A stretch of DNA of 64,000 nt. Source: Pterobdella sp. o SKG-2022 (Eukaryota > Annelida > Clitellata > Hirudinida > Piscicolidae). The DNA lies in the NCBI GenBank assembly GCA_964035795.1, contig OZ038324.1, positions 5,257,461 through 5,321,460 of the forward strand. Direction: 5' to 3'. The notes under the pieces are model-generated. The model had not been told where the DNA came from and ran no database searches. It worked only from the letters and a program-made list of their open reading frames with translations. The translations under genes and the position numbers were made by a program. Numbering within the stretch: position 1 is the stretch's first letter; each line of letters opens with the position of its first letter. Positions 11,530 through 25,231 of this stretch are shown here, piece by piece.

Positions 11530-14500
11530 ATGGCTTCTAGTGATTCTTCGGGCGGTGATGATTCTCTCTATCCTATTGCGGTTTTGATTGATGAATTAAG
11601 AAATGTAGATATTCAGGTTGATATTAAATTTATAATTTTACAAAAATATTTAAATACACTGACTACCGCTAATTGTGTTATAATCATTCCAATAGGTTCG
11701 TCTCAACAGTATCAAAAAACTCACAACAATAAGTTTGGCTCTAGGAGTAGAAAGAACCCGCAAAGAACTTCTACCTTTTTTAACAGGTCAGAAAACTTCA
11801 ATATTTATAACTAATATTTGCATTAAGTGTTATTTAATACAAAAACCTTATTTGCAGATTCGATATACGATGAGGATGAAGTGTTATTGGCGTTAGCAGA
11901 ACAGTTGGGAACGTTCACAAGCTTGGTGGGAGGACCTGATTATGTTCATGAACTACTAGTAAGTATCAGCATGACAAATACTAAAAATCAATTTAGCTCT
12001 TCAATTCTCAATCAATGTAGTTGATCATTATTGATAAACATTTTTTCATCACTAAAGATGTGTATCTAATACCAAACACATGGATATTAAGCAATAGTAT
12101 TTTAACTCTTGGCTTGAATGTACCTAACCACACAATTGAAAAATCAGCCTCCCTTGGAAAGCCTCGCCAGCATGGAAGAGACTGTGGTGAGAGACAAAGC
12201 AGTAGAATCCCTGAGAATCATCTCTGCACAACACTCACCTGCCAGTCTTGAAAAACATTTTGTTCCTCTCATCAAAGTTCATATTAAAAATATTTTTTTT
12301 ATGTCTCAATTTTAATTATTTAATTTCCATTATTTATCTTACATGCAAACTTTTTACATTGCATCTCAAATCAAGTTTCATGACAAGTATCACTACATTT
12401 CAGATCAGATATTTTTTCATTCATCAAAGATTTAAAAAAAAAAATTTAAACTTAGCCTTTAAAAAATATTTTTTGAAAATAATGCTATAAGCAATAATTA
12501 TAAAACTGTATTAAACCAACCAAAAATAAAAAAAAAATAAATTTTTGCAATATTCTTAATAAAATCACCATCACAATACCCATGCCACAACCAGCCACTA
12601 TATCAATTTCATTTATGTCAAAACCAACATTATCTAAATCACTAGACCATCATCAACACACAACACAGCGTCTGGTGGTAGGTGATTGGTTTTCTTCTCG
12701 GATGTCTGCTTGCAGCCTCTTCAGTGTATCATATCCCAGAGTCTCTGATGCTATCAAGACTGAACTAAGACAGTAAGTTATTTTTTATGTATATAATATG
12801 AGTTATAATAATTTTGCTTAGATAGTTTTATATGTTGGTGCTTTTTGTGTTCCATAATGGTGGGGTTAAGTGGAGAAGTAGAGAAAGGTTACTTAAAGAA
12901 GTCAGTGACTCTGGAAATAAAAAATTAATGACTAATGAAATAATAATGGTTCAAAAATCTATCATCAAAATTCGTGCCAACTTGGGCCCAAAAAAGACAA
13001 TGATCAAGGCCCACAAATGATATGATTTGAACCCTTCCAACTTGTGAAACAAGCCACTCACAACACCCATCATAGGAACTTCAGAAAGTTATGCAATGAT
13101 GACACTCCTATGGTGAGAAGGGCTGTTGCCTCAAAGTTGGGTGAGTTTGCCAAGGTGGTCGATGTTGAGAACCTCAAATTTGACGTTGTTCCACTCTTCA
13201 CTGCTCTCGCTAGTGATGAACAGGTTGGTGTGGGGAGTAATGGCGGTTTTGGGGTGTGGTGCGTAATAGTACAGGGTAATCAGTTTTGTAGTCTAGTGTG
13301 TAAAGGCAGTTGGAATGTTCAAGTATTTATACATTTCTTCTGTTTTTGAGAATTTCTAGTTGTATTGAATATACTTAAAACATAGTTGATATTGGTAGTT
13401 GATAAAATTTCTGCTCAATCTTTTATGCATACATACTTCACCCTATCTATACATTATTGGTAACTCAACCTAACAAAAGCATTAGAAAGTGAAGCACACT
13501 GAATATATATGAATATATTCATGGTTATAAATTCAAACAAAAAATAAAACTTAACTCTTCAAAACTCTTCATATAGTTATCTAATTCATCAGCATAACAC
13601 ACATACCATTTGTGCCAGGATTCAGTGAGGTTGTTGGCCATAGAGGCATGTGGCTCTATTGCGAGCCTGTTGTCCTCCAAAGACACTGAACAACTAGTGA
13701 TGCCCACTTTGAGGGAGGCAGCTAATGATAAGTCATGGAGAGTGAGGTACATGATCGCTGACAAATTCACAGAGGTATGTGTGTGTGCTTTGTTGTATGT
13801 GTGTGCATTTTTTTTGGTTTTGCATGTGTGTATTTTCGGTCTGTTTTTTGTGTGATTTTCTGTGGTAATGCCAGAACTCACATAATTGTGAAAATCAAGA
13901 CTTGTATCTCTTATTATTATTGATTTTTATATATTTTTTTGGGTCTATCATCATTCATATGGCCAAGTTTCATATATATATTCTTTATATAGGTCTATCT
14001 CAATTATAGAATTATTAAAATTTTATTTCAAAGCATAATAAAGACCAATATGTTTCACAACAGTTGCAAAAGGCAGTAGGCCCAGAGATAACAAAGACTG
14101 AGCTTGTCCCAGCTTTCCAGAACCTTCTGAAGGACTGTGAGGCTGAAGTGAGAGCTGCTTCCGCCCAGAAAGTCAAAGGTTTCTTCTTTATATCAAATAG
14201 CATTCAACCACCCAACCTATGTATAACATTCACCTGAATCAATCTGTTGTACAGCCCATGCTAGCATGTGAATAAGCATCACACAAAAATGATAATAATG
14301 TGAATTATTTATTAGCTAGGATCGCTCATAAATTATCATTAACCCATGGGTTATGTATCAATAATACACCCATAAATGCCAGATTTCTGCGAGAACCTAC
14401 CTGCAGACAGTCGTGAGCAGGTAGTATTGACGACAATCCTGCCCTGTTTGAAGGAGTTGGTGGTTGACTCAAACACACATGTCAAGTCGGCCCTTGCTTC

Positions 14501-17500
14501 AGTCATTATGGGCTTGTCTACAGTGCTTGGCAGAGACAAGTTAGTTCATTGCTTTTGTGTGTCATCATTTTTGTTTCAATGTGTTCCAGTACACAAATTC
14601 AAAAAATTTTCAGTAGCAAAATCATACATTATTTAGTTAAATGATTGATAATATGCCTTCTAATTGTGGAAAAAACTGCAAACATCCACCTATCACAATC
14701 TTCAAACATCACACCCGATCTTTTAAATTTCCCATACAATCAAAGCCCATTACACACATGCATCTACCACCCAGCACTGTGGAGCACTTGCTGCCCTTGT
14801 TTCTGACCCAGTTGAAGGATGACTGTCCTGAAGTCAGACTCAATATCATCAGCAACCTCGAGAGGGTCAATGAGGTTTGTTGCTTTTATGTTGTGATGCT
14901 TTGATGATAGATTACTATTAGTAGTAGTGCATCCAATCTTTAGTTGGGTGACACATGTCACCAATAGATCATTACTAGCTTTGATGTGCTTTATTTAAAC
15001 AAAACTTATAGAAATTTTAGTTTTATCTTCAGGTTGTAAACATAATTAGATACTTTTTTCATGGTTTGACTTTATCTAAACTATTATTTAATTTAATTCA
15101 ATTTTCTCACTAATACTTTTAATAATGTTTTTATTTTTGCTTCTGAAATCATGAGTTATTAACTTATCAAACTAATTCCAAGTTAAAACACTAGTGTTTC
15201 ACTAATCCTGACGTTTTATTCATTAGATGTATTCACCTTACTGTCATGTATCTACATGAATATCATCATCATTCCCAAAAAACATCAATTCATTTTCATC
15301 TTCACAGTAGAGATTAGACTGCTTTTAATAGATAGATAGATACCAAGATTTTAAATCTGTTTTTTTTTCATACTATTTTGAGAACGGTCAGATTTACTAA
15401 ATTTAAAAAACATGAAATTATATTAATTATACAATGTTTTATTAGAAATTCTAGCTCTTGTTTCTCAAAAATTGAAAAGTTTCTCAAATTCAATGTTTTG
15501 TGAAAAAATATTACAAATATCACAGGTGATTGGAGTGAAGCAGTTATCACAGAGCATCTTACCTGCCATTGTGGAGTTGGCTGAGGATCAGAAGTGGAGA
15601 GTGAGGCTGGCCATCATCGAGTACATGCCATTGTTAGCTGGACAACTTGTAAGTGGGTGCTTGATTGTGGCATGGAGGTGGTGGTAGGGTTGTTTCCCTA
15701 GGCTTGGTGGGGAAAGGTGGGTCATTTTTGCTTGTTGGAGCTTAGGGTGGTGGAGAGGTTGATAGTTTTTATTGGTTGTTTCTGTTCAGGTGGTTGTAGG
15801 TTGATTGTTACTGGTTTAGTGGTATGAAAACAGTGGTATATAGATGCAAGATTATGTATGATGTAAGTGTAGAGAATCAATTTTTTTGCTTATGTGTAAA
15901 AGTAAAAATTGGTGATGACTCTTGCTATGCTATAAATCAGGCATCTGTTTTTTTTGTGTTTTTATTGATTATTATTTAAACAATATATTTTTTACAGTTA
16001 ATATTGTGAGTCTCAATCATATACACATAACGTTTGTGCCTCGTTAATCCCTGTACTTTTCCACTGTTTAAACTCGTTTCTGGGTGCACAATTAATTGCT
16101 TGATGCATTTCCTAGGGCTTATATATGAGTTATCTCTGTGAGATTTTAATCGTTTTTTCTACCCTTGTACCCTCTATCTCTCTTCAGACACCATCATCAT
16201 CTTTTTTTAATTATAAATTAACATTTGTGAAATTTTCTGCTCTATCGTTCAAAGTTACCGGTTGACACTCTTCTTGAAAACTATCTCTAAGCGCCTTTGA
16301 CATAGTTCAATTACTGTTGAAAGCGTTCTTTATAAATTCATATGATAATATTCATCAGATATATTTCTTCAAAAGGTTCTACTGGAATCAACGTATTAAA
16401 AAAGTATCAAGCCTTCTTTATAGATTTCAATTTATTTTCATATAATTAATATAATATTAATTTTTTCAATGTTTTTTTTATATTCTATTAATAGTTTTAT
16501 GAAATGTTATTGTTTTCCAATACCTGTAAAACTTAATGCTCACACGCATTTGTGGCTCCATCTTATGATCCTAATTGGCGCTTTGAAGTTCTCTTATTAT
16601 TTATATCACTATTTTCATAGTATTTCGTGTTTTTTTTCATTACGCAATTCTTAATTGAAATCCACCAACACTCACCTTTGAATCCCTCATTGATGTGTCA
16701 GACTTATCAAGGGGTCCATCATTTTTAATGACATCCCTTTGTTAATGATATTACAGCAAGTAATTAAATGCAAATGTTTGGTAATTTTTGCGGAATCTCA
16801 TTCTTCTCAATATTATTTCTCAATTTTCGCTAATTAGAATCAATTTATATTCAACGAAATATCTTTACAGTCTAAACTCATGTAAACGAGTAATATCAAC
16901 AATCCTTGCCACGCCATACAGCAATTAACTTGTTTATATACATTATATATAATAGTGACAATTTGATTAATTATAATAATACTTTCAATAATGATCATCA
17001 AGTTGTTCTCAATCCCGCCAGGGCGTGGACTTCTTCAACGACAAACTCAATTCTCTCTTCATGGCTTGGCTATTCGACCATGGTTTGTCTTCATAACTGT
17101 TTCCGTTTTGGTTACTTGTACTTTTGTGTGTTTTCATGGCTGTCTTTTTTTGTCTGTTTGTTTTCGTTACTATTTTCAGTTTGTTTATTCAAATCTTTAA
17201 TTTTGTCTTATTTAAAGAAATTATCGTTTGATTTTATTTTAAACTACGTTTTTATTTAAATTAAACTTCTATTTATCAACACAATGATCAATCATTATTT
17301 CCTTTTTGCGATCTTCCTCGTTTCCACAATGATCGCTACAACCACGACCACCATCCACAGTGTACGCCATAAGAGAGGCGGCCACCCTGAACCTCAAGAA
17401 ACTCGTGGAAAAGTTTGGACTTGAGTGGGCTCAAGGCACCGTCATCCCTAAGGTGGCTGTCTGTTTGCTGGTCTTTGTTATAAATGTGTGGATGGTCTAG

Positions 17501-18588
17501 TGACTTATAAAACTCTACTCATCGAAACATCAGTTGCTAGAGTTTCATGAGGATTAAAAATTGTTCAACATAATTTAATCATTCAATAAAAAAAACAATA
17601 ATTCATGTTATTATTGCTATTATCCTTATTGTTATGATCATTATGCACAGGTGATTCAGATGAGCAAAGATGCCAATTACCTCCACAGACTCACCTGCCT
17701 CTTTAGCATCAATGTAACATATGCTACTTACTGCAAGCTTATTTTCTTGTTCCAAACTATATGTTATTGTTAACTAAGCCATGCACAGCATCAAGACAAT
17801 TATTTAAGTGCATACCCCAAAATAATCACAATAATTTAATTGATGCTGATACAGCTGTTGGCGGAAGTATGTGGTGCAGAGTTGGTTCTGAAACTGATGG
17901 TACCCACAGTGTTGCTTATGGCTGATGACAACGTTGCCAATGTCAGATTCAATGTTGCTAAGACGCTCCAGAAGCTCGGACCTATGTTCGATCAAATGTT
18001 AGTTGCTTTGTTGCTGTTATGAAGGGGGTTGTGGTTATAGGGTTATAGGTTTTTTATTTTGGTCGTTTGCCATATTCTTCTGTTTATAATAGCATAATAC
18101 TGATCTAGGTTGTTATTGGTTTTTTATATATAATCAAACACGCTTCAGTTGTTATCTGGTCGCTATAAATGAAATTTTGTATGTGAACTAGTTTTCATTC
18201 ATTGTTTTATCCAAAATCTCATGGTGAAAGCATTGATAACAACACAGGTACCTTCAGCAGCAGGTGAAACCGTGCCTGCAGAAACTCAAGTCCGATGCCG
18301 ACATCGATGTGCAGTACTATGCCATTGAGTCACTTGAAGGTGAGTTCTTACAGGCTTAATATCATCAATATGATGAGATTTCAGTTTTACCTGACGATCA
18401 ATGAAAATTGGGTTTTTAGGTTATCAAAAATAGGGATATCTATAAAAGTGCTAATTATAATGTGAAAAGCATTAATATTAGTATAAAGATCAAATAAATA
18501 ATTTAGTCGAAATTTTTATAACAACTTTTTGTTTTGTTGATCTCTTAACCATTGAATCTCTATCTCCACAGCTCTCAAACTAGTATGA
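11530..18588 (+). CDS. PPP2R1A: PP2A 65-kDa scaffold (A) subunit, HEAT-repeat protein
   Basis: Scaffold that holds the catalytic C subunit and the regulatory B subunit of protein phosphatase 2A. Exons: 11530-11616, 11696-11786, 11858-11958, 12148-12276, 12669-12772, 13076-13223, 13619-13774, 14064-14178, 14383-14539, 14775-14874, 15526-15648, 17022-17082, 17361-17452, 17651-17713, 17855-17997, 18248-18339, 18572-18588; 1779 bases, 592 residues (human 589). Nearly every stretch aligns with the vertebrate protein: [16 protein letters not shown] at the start, [37 protein letters not shown]. Fifteen HEAT repeats are expected along the whole length; no domain is missing. Invertebrates usually have a single gene, so the alpha/beta split of vertebrates does not apply. 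The last exon encodes only the final five residues or so. Confidence 0.97.
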
Positions 18589-19208
18589 AACCTGACGTGA
18601 TGATAGTGATGGCTGTTTTGGTAAATGGAAGCGATGGTGATGCATTAGATAATTTTTTACAAATTGTATTTTATTTACCGAATTATTGATATTCACTTTT
18701 AGATTAGAATTAATGGAATTAAATGCTGGTTGGTGGAATGTTATGCTTTGAAATATAAAACAGAACTATAGGACGAATATTCATAGATTATATGGCATAA
18801 ATCAATTCTTTAATCATGCTTTAATGGATTTATTTATGATATTATTAGTCTTAAAAAATATTATTTCTTTTCGACTCACTATTTAACTATGTCGATCCAA
18901 AATTTTTATTTAGTTTAGGCTCATGAAAGTTAAAAGTTTTTACTAAAAATAAATTTAAAAATTTTTTCGTTCTTTTAAAAAAACACGATTTAACTAATAT
19001 TTCGATAGAAACACCTTTTGCAGTGTATTCAAATCCAAAAAATTTCTCATTATCAAGTAGATGTAAGTTTATATTAAAAAAAGCTTGTAAAATAAAAAAA
19101 CTCCTAAAAGTTTTTATTTTAATATTTATATTTGTCTTGAATAAAAAAAACTAATATTGGTTTTGAAAGTGTGTATTAAAAGTGAACGAATGTCAATCGG
19201 TCATCAAA
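18589..19208. other. Compact spacer PP2A scaffold to NDUFA9
   Basis: About 620 bases, AT-rich, no exon. It must contain the 3' UTR of the first gene and the promoter of the second; no distinctive element was seen. Confidence 0.6.
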
Positions 19209-22200
19209 ATGGCTGCTCTTAAAAAATACGCTGGTCTCAAAAGTAAAATAAATTTTTATACTTTTTATTTTCAAGTATGAACTTTTAAAAGAAAATTATT
19301 CATCGAATGAATTAACATTGCAGATTTAAAGTTATATAGGTTGCTCGGGTGTGAATACTCTATTGAAAGAAATTACTCTGTCTCAACCGATGTATTTAGT
19401 TTTATATCAGTTTAATAATACTTTCAAAAACTGATGGAGGCAATCAGTTTTTATATACTTCTACAATATTGTTGTAAAGGTGGTGAGAGATCAGTTCGAC
19501 AACTTAGCAGCTCACAGAAGAGGACAAGGAGGAAGAGCATCATTTAGTGGAGTGGTCGCTACAGTATTTGGTGCTAATGGATTTCTTGGAAGATACGTTG
19601 TTAACAGGCTTGGTATGTCTCTAATTAGTACACATTGTTTTTCAAGTAACTATGTATAATTTCATAATTTATTAATAATGCTATCTTTAAAGTTATTTTA
19701 TATATTTCTTAAAGTAAAAACTACCTTGTTTTTTGCACATTTGTTTTTTGAATAACTACATAATTACAAGTTTTACTAATTTTATTATAATCATGTATTT
19801 TAGATATTCATTGAAATTTCATTATTCAGAAATTCTAAACTTGTACATTTTCATTACATATAATAATATTATTCATTGTATTTAACACTTTCTTTCAAAT
19901 TCAACCCCTTCTTCTGCCATGAGGAAAATGCAAAATAATCAAATAAGAACAAATTTCTTGTGCGTTTATTCATTCCAAGGCAGGTAAACTAAACTGTATA
20001 AATTGCAATATAACTGTTTCTCCAAATTGAGGCTGTTAAAACCTGGATAACAGTAGCATCCAGTAGCAGATATTGACAAACTGATATTCTCAAATGGTTG
20101 ACATTTGGTTTGGCTGATGATCATTTTTTGGCAATGGTAAGACAAACTGCCTAAGTGTGGGAATAGCAGATTTTGAATTTGATAATTTCAAGTTGGCTGT
20201 TAGCTCAGAATGGCAGTCATTTGTCTTTTCAGTCAGTGGCTTCATTTCAAAAAAATTTTCTTTTTTTATAAATAACTTCAAGTATCAATAGTCAAATCTT
20301 ATTGCTGTCAAACTCAGTTACTGGGGCATGCAATATAATCTAATTAGATTTTATTTTCACGTCATTTTCCATCTGAAGATCTAGTGCAGTGTATTCACAC
20401 ACACACAACCAGGATGTGAAGGTACCCAAGTGATATGTCCATACAGAACTGACCCATACCACATGAGAGACCTCAAGCTTGCAGGAGAACTAGGACAAAT
20501 ACTTTTCTCTGTAAAATTCCTCTTGTTGTTTATTATGGAAATATATATTGAGTAATTCATTATAAAATTGTTTATCTTCTAAAATTTTATTTTCACAAAG
20601 CTTTTCACAACTCAGTATTATGAATGATTTAAATAACACACGTTTCTATACACCACTAAAACTATAATAGAAAAAAATTAAGATAATCTGATGCTTTTCT
20701 AAAATATAATCTTGAAACTCAGGGATACACATCAATATATGTATAAAGTCATTATCAATATGACAGTATAACCTGAAACAATATTAAAGCAAACGAACAA
20801 AAATTATTCAATTTAATTCACTAACCTTTTTGTAGGAAAATCAAATGAATCCTTTGATAATGTGAGAATTTCTTACAAAAAGCTCAATGAATTTAATGAA
20901 ATAAATACTATGTGTTTGTTTCCCTTATCGTTATTAATAGTTGATACTCCATACAGCCATTTGACTTGAAAGATGAGGAATCGATAAGGAAGGCAGTGCA
21001 GTACTCCAACGTGGTTGTCAACCTCATTGGCAGGGACTGGGAAACTAAGTAATTAAGTTATTCATCATCATCATTGTCTTGCGTCAGTTTCCATGCTAGC
21101 ACGAGTTGGATTATTATCACTTGTTAATGAAAGCTTTATGGATGAAATTAATAAATACTTTGTGTTTGTTTTTTTAAGTAATTAATTGTTAAGTCAGTGT
21201 TTGCATAAATATTATTCATCATCATCATTTTATTATAGTCAGCATCTTTCCTTTTTCCAAGGGGTCACTGACTTCTTTCCATGACCTAACCCTCTCCCTC
21301 CATTTCACCCTGTCATAGCCATCTTTAAGAACTAATCCAAGCCCACGACAGGTTTTCCATCATCCCTTTCCAGGTTAACCTTGACCTTCCCCTTCCTCTA
21401 CTCCCTACAACCTCAAACCTCCACACCTGTTTGACACAGTCATCATCCTCTTTCCTTACTACATGACCCAGCCATCTCCAACTCCCTTGCCTCACCACTT
21501 CAATGGTCGTACTATCCAACCCCAATCTAACCATCAATTTCTTTGTACTCACGCCATCAGCTAGCTGCACACCACACATCATTCTAAGCATCCGTTTTTC
21601 TGCTCTTCTCAAAATACTCTCTTCAACGGATCTTACTACCCAGGTTTCTGAGCCATATGTCATGACGGGCCTCACACATGTCCTATAAATTTGTCCTTTA
21701 ATATTCCATGTGTGTCTTTTATCACATAACATAGAAGACACACTGTTCAATGCCTTCTAACCCAGCCCGATCCTTCGTGTAACAGCCTGCTCACTTCCTC
21801 CTCCACCATTCACATTGTCTCCTAAATAACAATAACTATTTTACAAACCAGACATTCAAAATTTCCATTGATCCTACGAGAAACTCTCTTTACCCTAGCA
21901 CAACGCGCATGAATCCACTTCTTACATGTCTCGCACCTCACACAATTTACCTTAGCCCTCTTACCACGCACACCACATGAATCAATTTTAGCCAAGACAA
22001 CAACCCCACCACCACCACTACTCTCCATGACCTTTGTCTTCCCCAGATTAACCTTCAGTCCTTTCCCTTCGAAGGCTGCCTTTCAATGGATGAATTGTGC
22101 TTCTAGTTCTTCCATAGTCTCTGCCATCAAGACCATTCAGCTGCATAAAGCAGTTTATATAAAGCACCTTTTCTTCCGTCTTCCGACAATACATCTAGCA

Positions 22201-25070
22201 CTATTGAAAAACGGCGAGAGATCCGATCTTTGATGGACACCTACACCAACATCAAATTCTTCCGAATGTCCACCTCCAACCTTAACCCGCGTTTTTGCTC
22301 CTTTGTGCATCGACATTACTGCCTGAACCAACCTTTCCGGTACCAACTTCTTTTTCAGCGCCCATTCAATCACCTTTCTTATTATTATTATTATTATTGT
22401 TTTAAATATTCTGTATTTATTATAATATACTTGTTAGAATTAGAAGTAAGCTTGTATAACGAAAAGTTTTGATCACGTTTTTAGAAAATTCTTTTCAAAA
22501 TGAAATCAATTTTAAGCTTCAATGTTTGTTTATTGTTGTTATGAAAGTCATGGTTCGTCTACATATAACACATGTACACAACAGAACATTAAAACCATCT
22601 GCAGAAACTTCACCTTCAAAGACGTGCATGAGCTGGGTGCTGAGAGGATTGCAAGAATCTCTAAGGAGTGTGGAGTTCCTCGTTTTGTGCACGTTTCCCA
22701 CCTTCTCGCTTCCCCCAAACCGCCCACATTCTTCCTCAGTCAACCATCTAAGTTTCTCACCTGCAAGGTTTGTTCATTCATGAATTGGCTAGGGTGTTTT
22801 GAAGGGTTGAGGGTTATAAATTAATGTTTCTATACTGGTATAGAGTTTTTCAGAATTCAAGTTTTTATAAAATATTCTTTTATGATTTTTCCCCTGTTTC
22901 AGGTTTATAACAATGAATATAGTTCTTTCCATTTAGCCATAAACTTCCACAATACTCAAAACCAAATCACAACAACTGATAACACCCAAAGCTATAACCT
23001 CTACAACACTCCACACTGTAACTCATCATAAAACCCCACACAACAATATATATAATATTCTACACTACCCACCACATAAACTCAATAGCATCCGCTATCA
23101 ACCCTGCATGACCCACCACCACAGTGGGCAGGGGAGCAGAGAGTGAGAGACATCTACCCAGATGCTACCATCATCAGGCCATCTGATGTTTTCGGACCCG
23201 AGGATCGTTTTCTCAAATATTATGCTTCTGCATGTGAGCCTCTTAATTTTGCACCTTTCATATTATTTTATTTTGATTCTATTATATTTCTCATTTCATG
23301 AAGTATTGGTAAAGAATATCCATAATATGTTTTGTCATGTAAATCTGACGTTTTTTAGATAATATAATTGTAAGTAAAACGATCCTCATGTTCTTTTTAA
23401 TTGGGTTTCTGTTACGTTATTGATGGGTTTCACGGAGCAAAAATCCATGTGAAGCATAATTGCAAGAGTGATACATTATTTTGAGCTTAAATTGTGTTTA
23501 TGAATAATACCAGGGCGAAGAGCCTGGGGCACAAAGATTCCTTTGTGGAAGTTAGGAGAAGAAACAGTCAAGAGACCCATCTATGTTGGTTGAGCTTATC
23601 ACTGTTGAGTGCTTGTTGTTGCAATGTTGCTAGGTTAACACATGTAAATTTTTTAAATTCAAATCCTTCAAGTTCTAATTCTGTTTATATGATAACTGCA
23701 CAACCAATCATATCATTAAGTCAAAATATTAGAGATTAACTTAATTGTATTGATGCACAACAGTACAGGGACATCAGCGAAGCCATAAAGAAGGTCATCA
23801 TGGACCCCTCAACAGCAGGAAACATATACGAGTGCACTGGGTTTGTTTCTAACCATCTATCTCTTGCCATTAAACTTCATAGTTATCCATTTGTTAACTC
23901 ATTTTTCGTTTTTGATCTATTTATTTACTTATATGCTAATTTAGTATCTTAATATTAATTTATTTTCTTAGTTATTGGACTGACTAATTTTATATCTATA
24001 AATTAACCTATTACTGTCTTTTATCCATCTAAATATATTTCTAATTATATAATCATAATTTGCTTATTTAAAACTAAATTCATATCTATCTAGACATTTA
24101 TATATTAGTTTTTTTTTAATTTTTCTCCAATTATTCTGTCAATCTCTCAGTTTTGATAATTTATCTATCTCTTAATATATTCAATCTTTTAATATCTTCA
24201 TACATAATGCACCCAGTCCAAAGGCATACCAGCTGAGTGAGTTGGTTGACTACTTCTATAGATGCATGAGGTTTGAGGAGTGCACCAGGACTCACGTCTT
24301 CCCTGGCTTCAGGTGTTCTGTGGTTTTAAAATATTTCACCAATGTTCTGTGCTAAAGCTAAACATCTTGAGAGTTAGTTTTTTCAATGAATTTATTTTAA
24401 AAATATCAAACTTTTGATGAGAGAATTTTGGAAAATTAATTAGTGAAAATACATTCTTCTAAAAGGTTAAATATTTCTTTGTTTTATTACTATTTCAATT
24501 AAAATTTTCATTGTCCTAAATGAAATTTTGACTGTTATTATTATTATTTAAATTCCACTATTATATCTTATTTGAATAAACAAATCTATGAAAATGATTA
24601 AATTAATCAGATTGAAAGTGAAATTGTTTGAGAATCTGCCCAACTATCCCATCCTGAATGCAGACAAGCTTGAGAGGGTATGATGGTATCACTTTAAAAA
24701 CATCAACCTCTGATTATTCTCTAATACAATCTGATGTTACCATATATACTAACCAATAAAAGAATTATTTCATAATCAGAAACAATAGCATCATTGCCGC
24801 CTAATACAACAAAACCAATGAAGTGATCAGACTTTACTGATAACATTATTCTAATACTACAGCACCTCACACGACTAAACTCCCCATCAGGAACACATGA
24901 ATGATGACCTCACTGGCGAAAACACTCTGGAAGACCTAGGTATGACCAACCTCACAACTATTGAGAGCAAGGCTAAGTACGAGCTGCTACCATACCAGCG
25001 CCATCTACATTATGAAGAGAAAGTCGGAGAGTTCGCCGAGCCCTATCCTCCCGCCGCTCTCAACATTTAA
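19209..25070 (+). CDS. NDUFA9: NADH:ubiquinone oxidoreductase subunit A9 (complex I, 39 kDa)
   Basis: Matrix-side accessory subunit of mitochondrial complex I, an atypical short-chain dehydrogenase that binds NADPH structurally. Exons: 19209-19242, 19324-19391 (least certain), 19480-19612, 20413-20510, 20957-21048, 22605-22767, 23125-23233, 23514-23584, 23764-23840, 24217-24312, 24611-24677, 24891-25070; 1188 bases, 395 residues (human 377). The basic, Tyr/Leu-rich start is a likely import presequence. The Rossmann motif GANGFLG is at 65-71; later landmarks are [31 protein letters not shown]. Exon 2 was chosen because it alone of the options restores phase between exons 1 and 3; its donor is weak. 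The exon 8 donor (GTTGGT) is likewise chosen by phase. Intron 5 holds a retroelement. Confidence 0.94.
21290..22380 (-). mobile_element. Decayed non-LTR retrotransposon, RT C-terminal half with zinc finger (family A)
   Basis: Minus-strand insertion in NDUFA9 intron 5. Reading down from 22373: RT palm ([24 protein letters not shown], then a decayed QGSVLSP-like site), a region where the catalytic YADD is mutated to YAA near 22166, then [14 protein letters not shown], then a Cys/His cluster at about 21990-21845 ([24 protein letters not shown]) resembling a PHD-type finger, and finally the thumb/C-terminal region at 21750-21325 ([38 protein letters not shown]). Stops and frame changes separate the pieces. 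This type of RT with a finger after the catalytic site is known from other invertebrate LINEs. Inactive. Confidence 0.85.
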
Positions 25071-25077
25071 TTATTTT

Positions 25078-25083
25078 TTTATT
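25078..25083 (-). promoter_or_regulatory. Candidate LSM1 poly(A) signal (AATAAA on minus strand)
   Basis: TTTATT on the plus strand, eight bases past the NDUFA9 stop. If used, LSM1 transcripts end inside the NDUFA9 3' UTR or last exon. Confidence 0.4.
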
Positions 25084-25181
25084 ATAAGTTTCTATTTTTG
25101 GTTATTTTCAAAATATTATTTCGTTTAGAAATTCAATTAATGATTTCGACGAGAATCGACAATTTAGAAAAATTGGTCTGT

Positions 25182-25187
25182 AATAAA
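25182..25187 (+). promoter_or_regulatory. Candidate NDUFA9 poly(A) signal (AATAAA)
   Basis: 112 bases after the NDUFA9 stop, between the two convergent stop codons; a second AATAAA is at 25220-25225. Confidence 0.45.
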
Positions 25188-25231
25188 AGATAGGTAAAGA
25201 TTGATTTTTTAATGACTGAAATAAAAAAATA

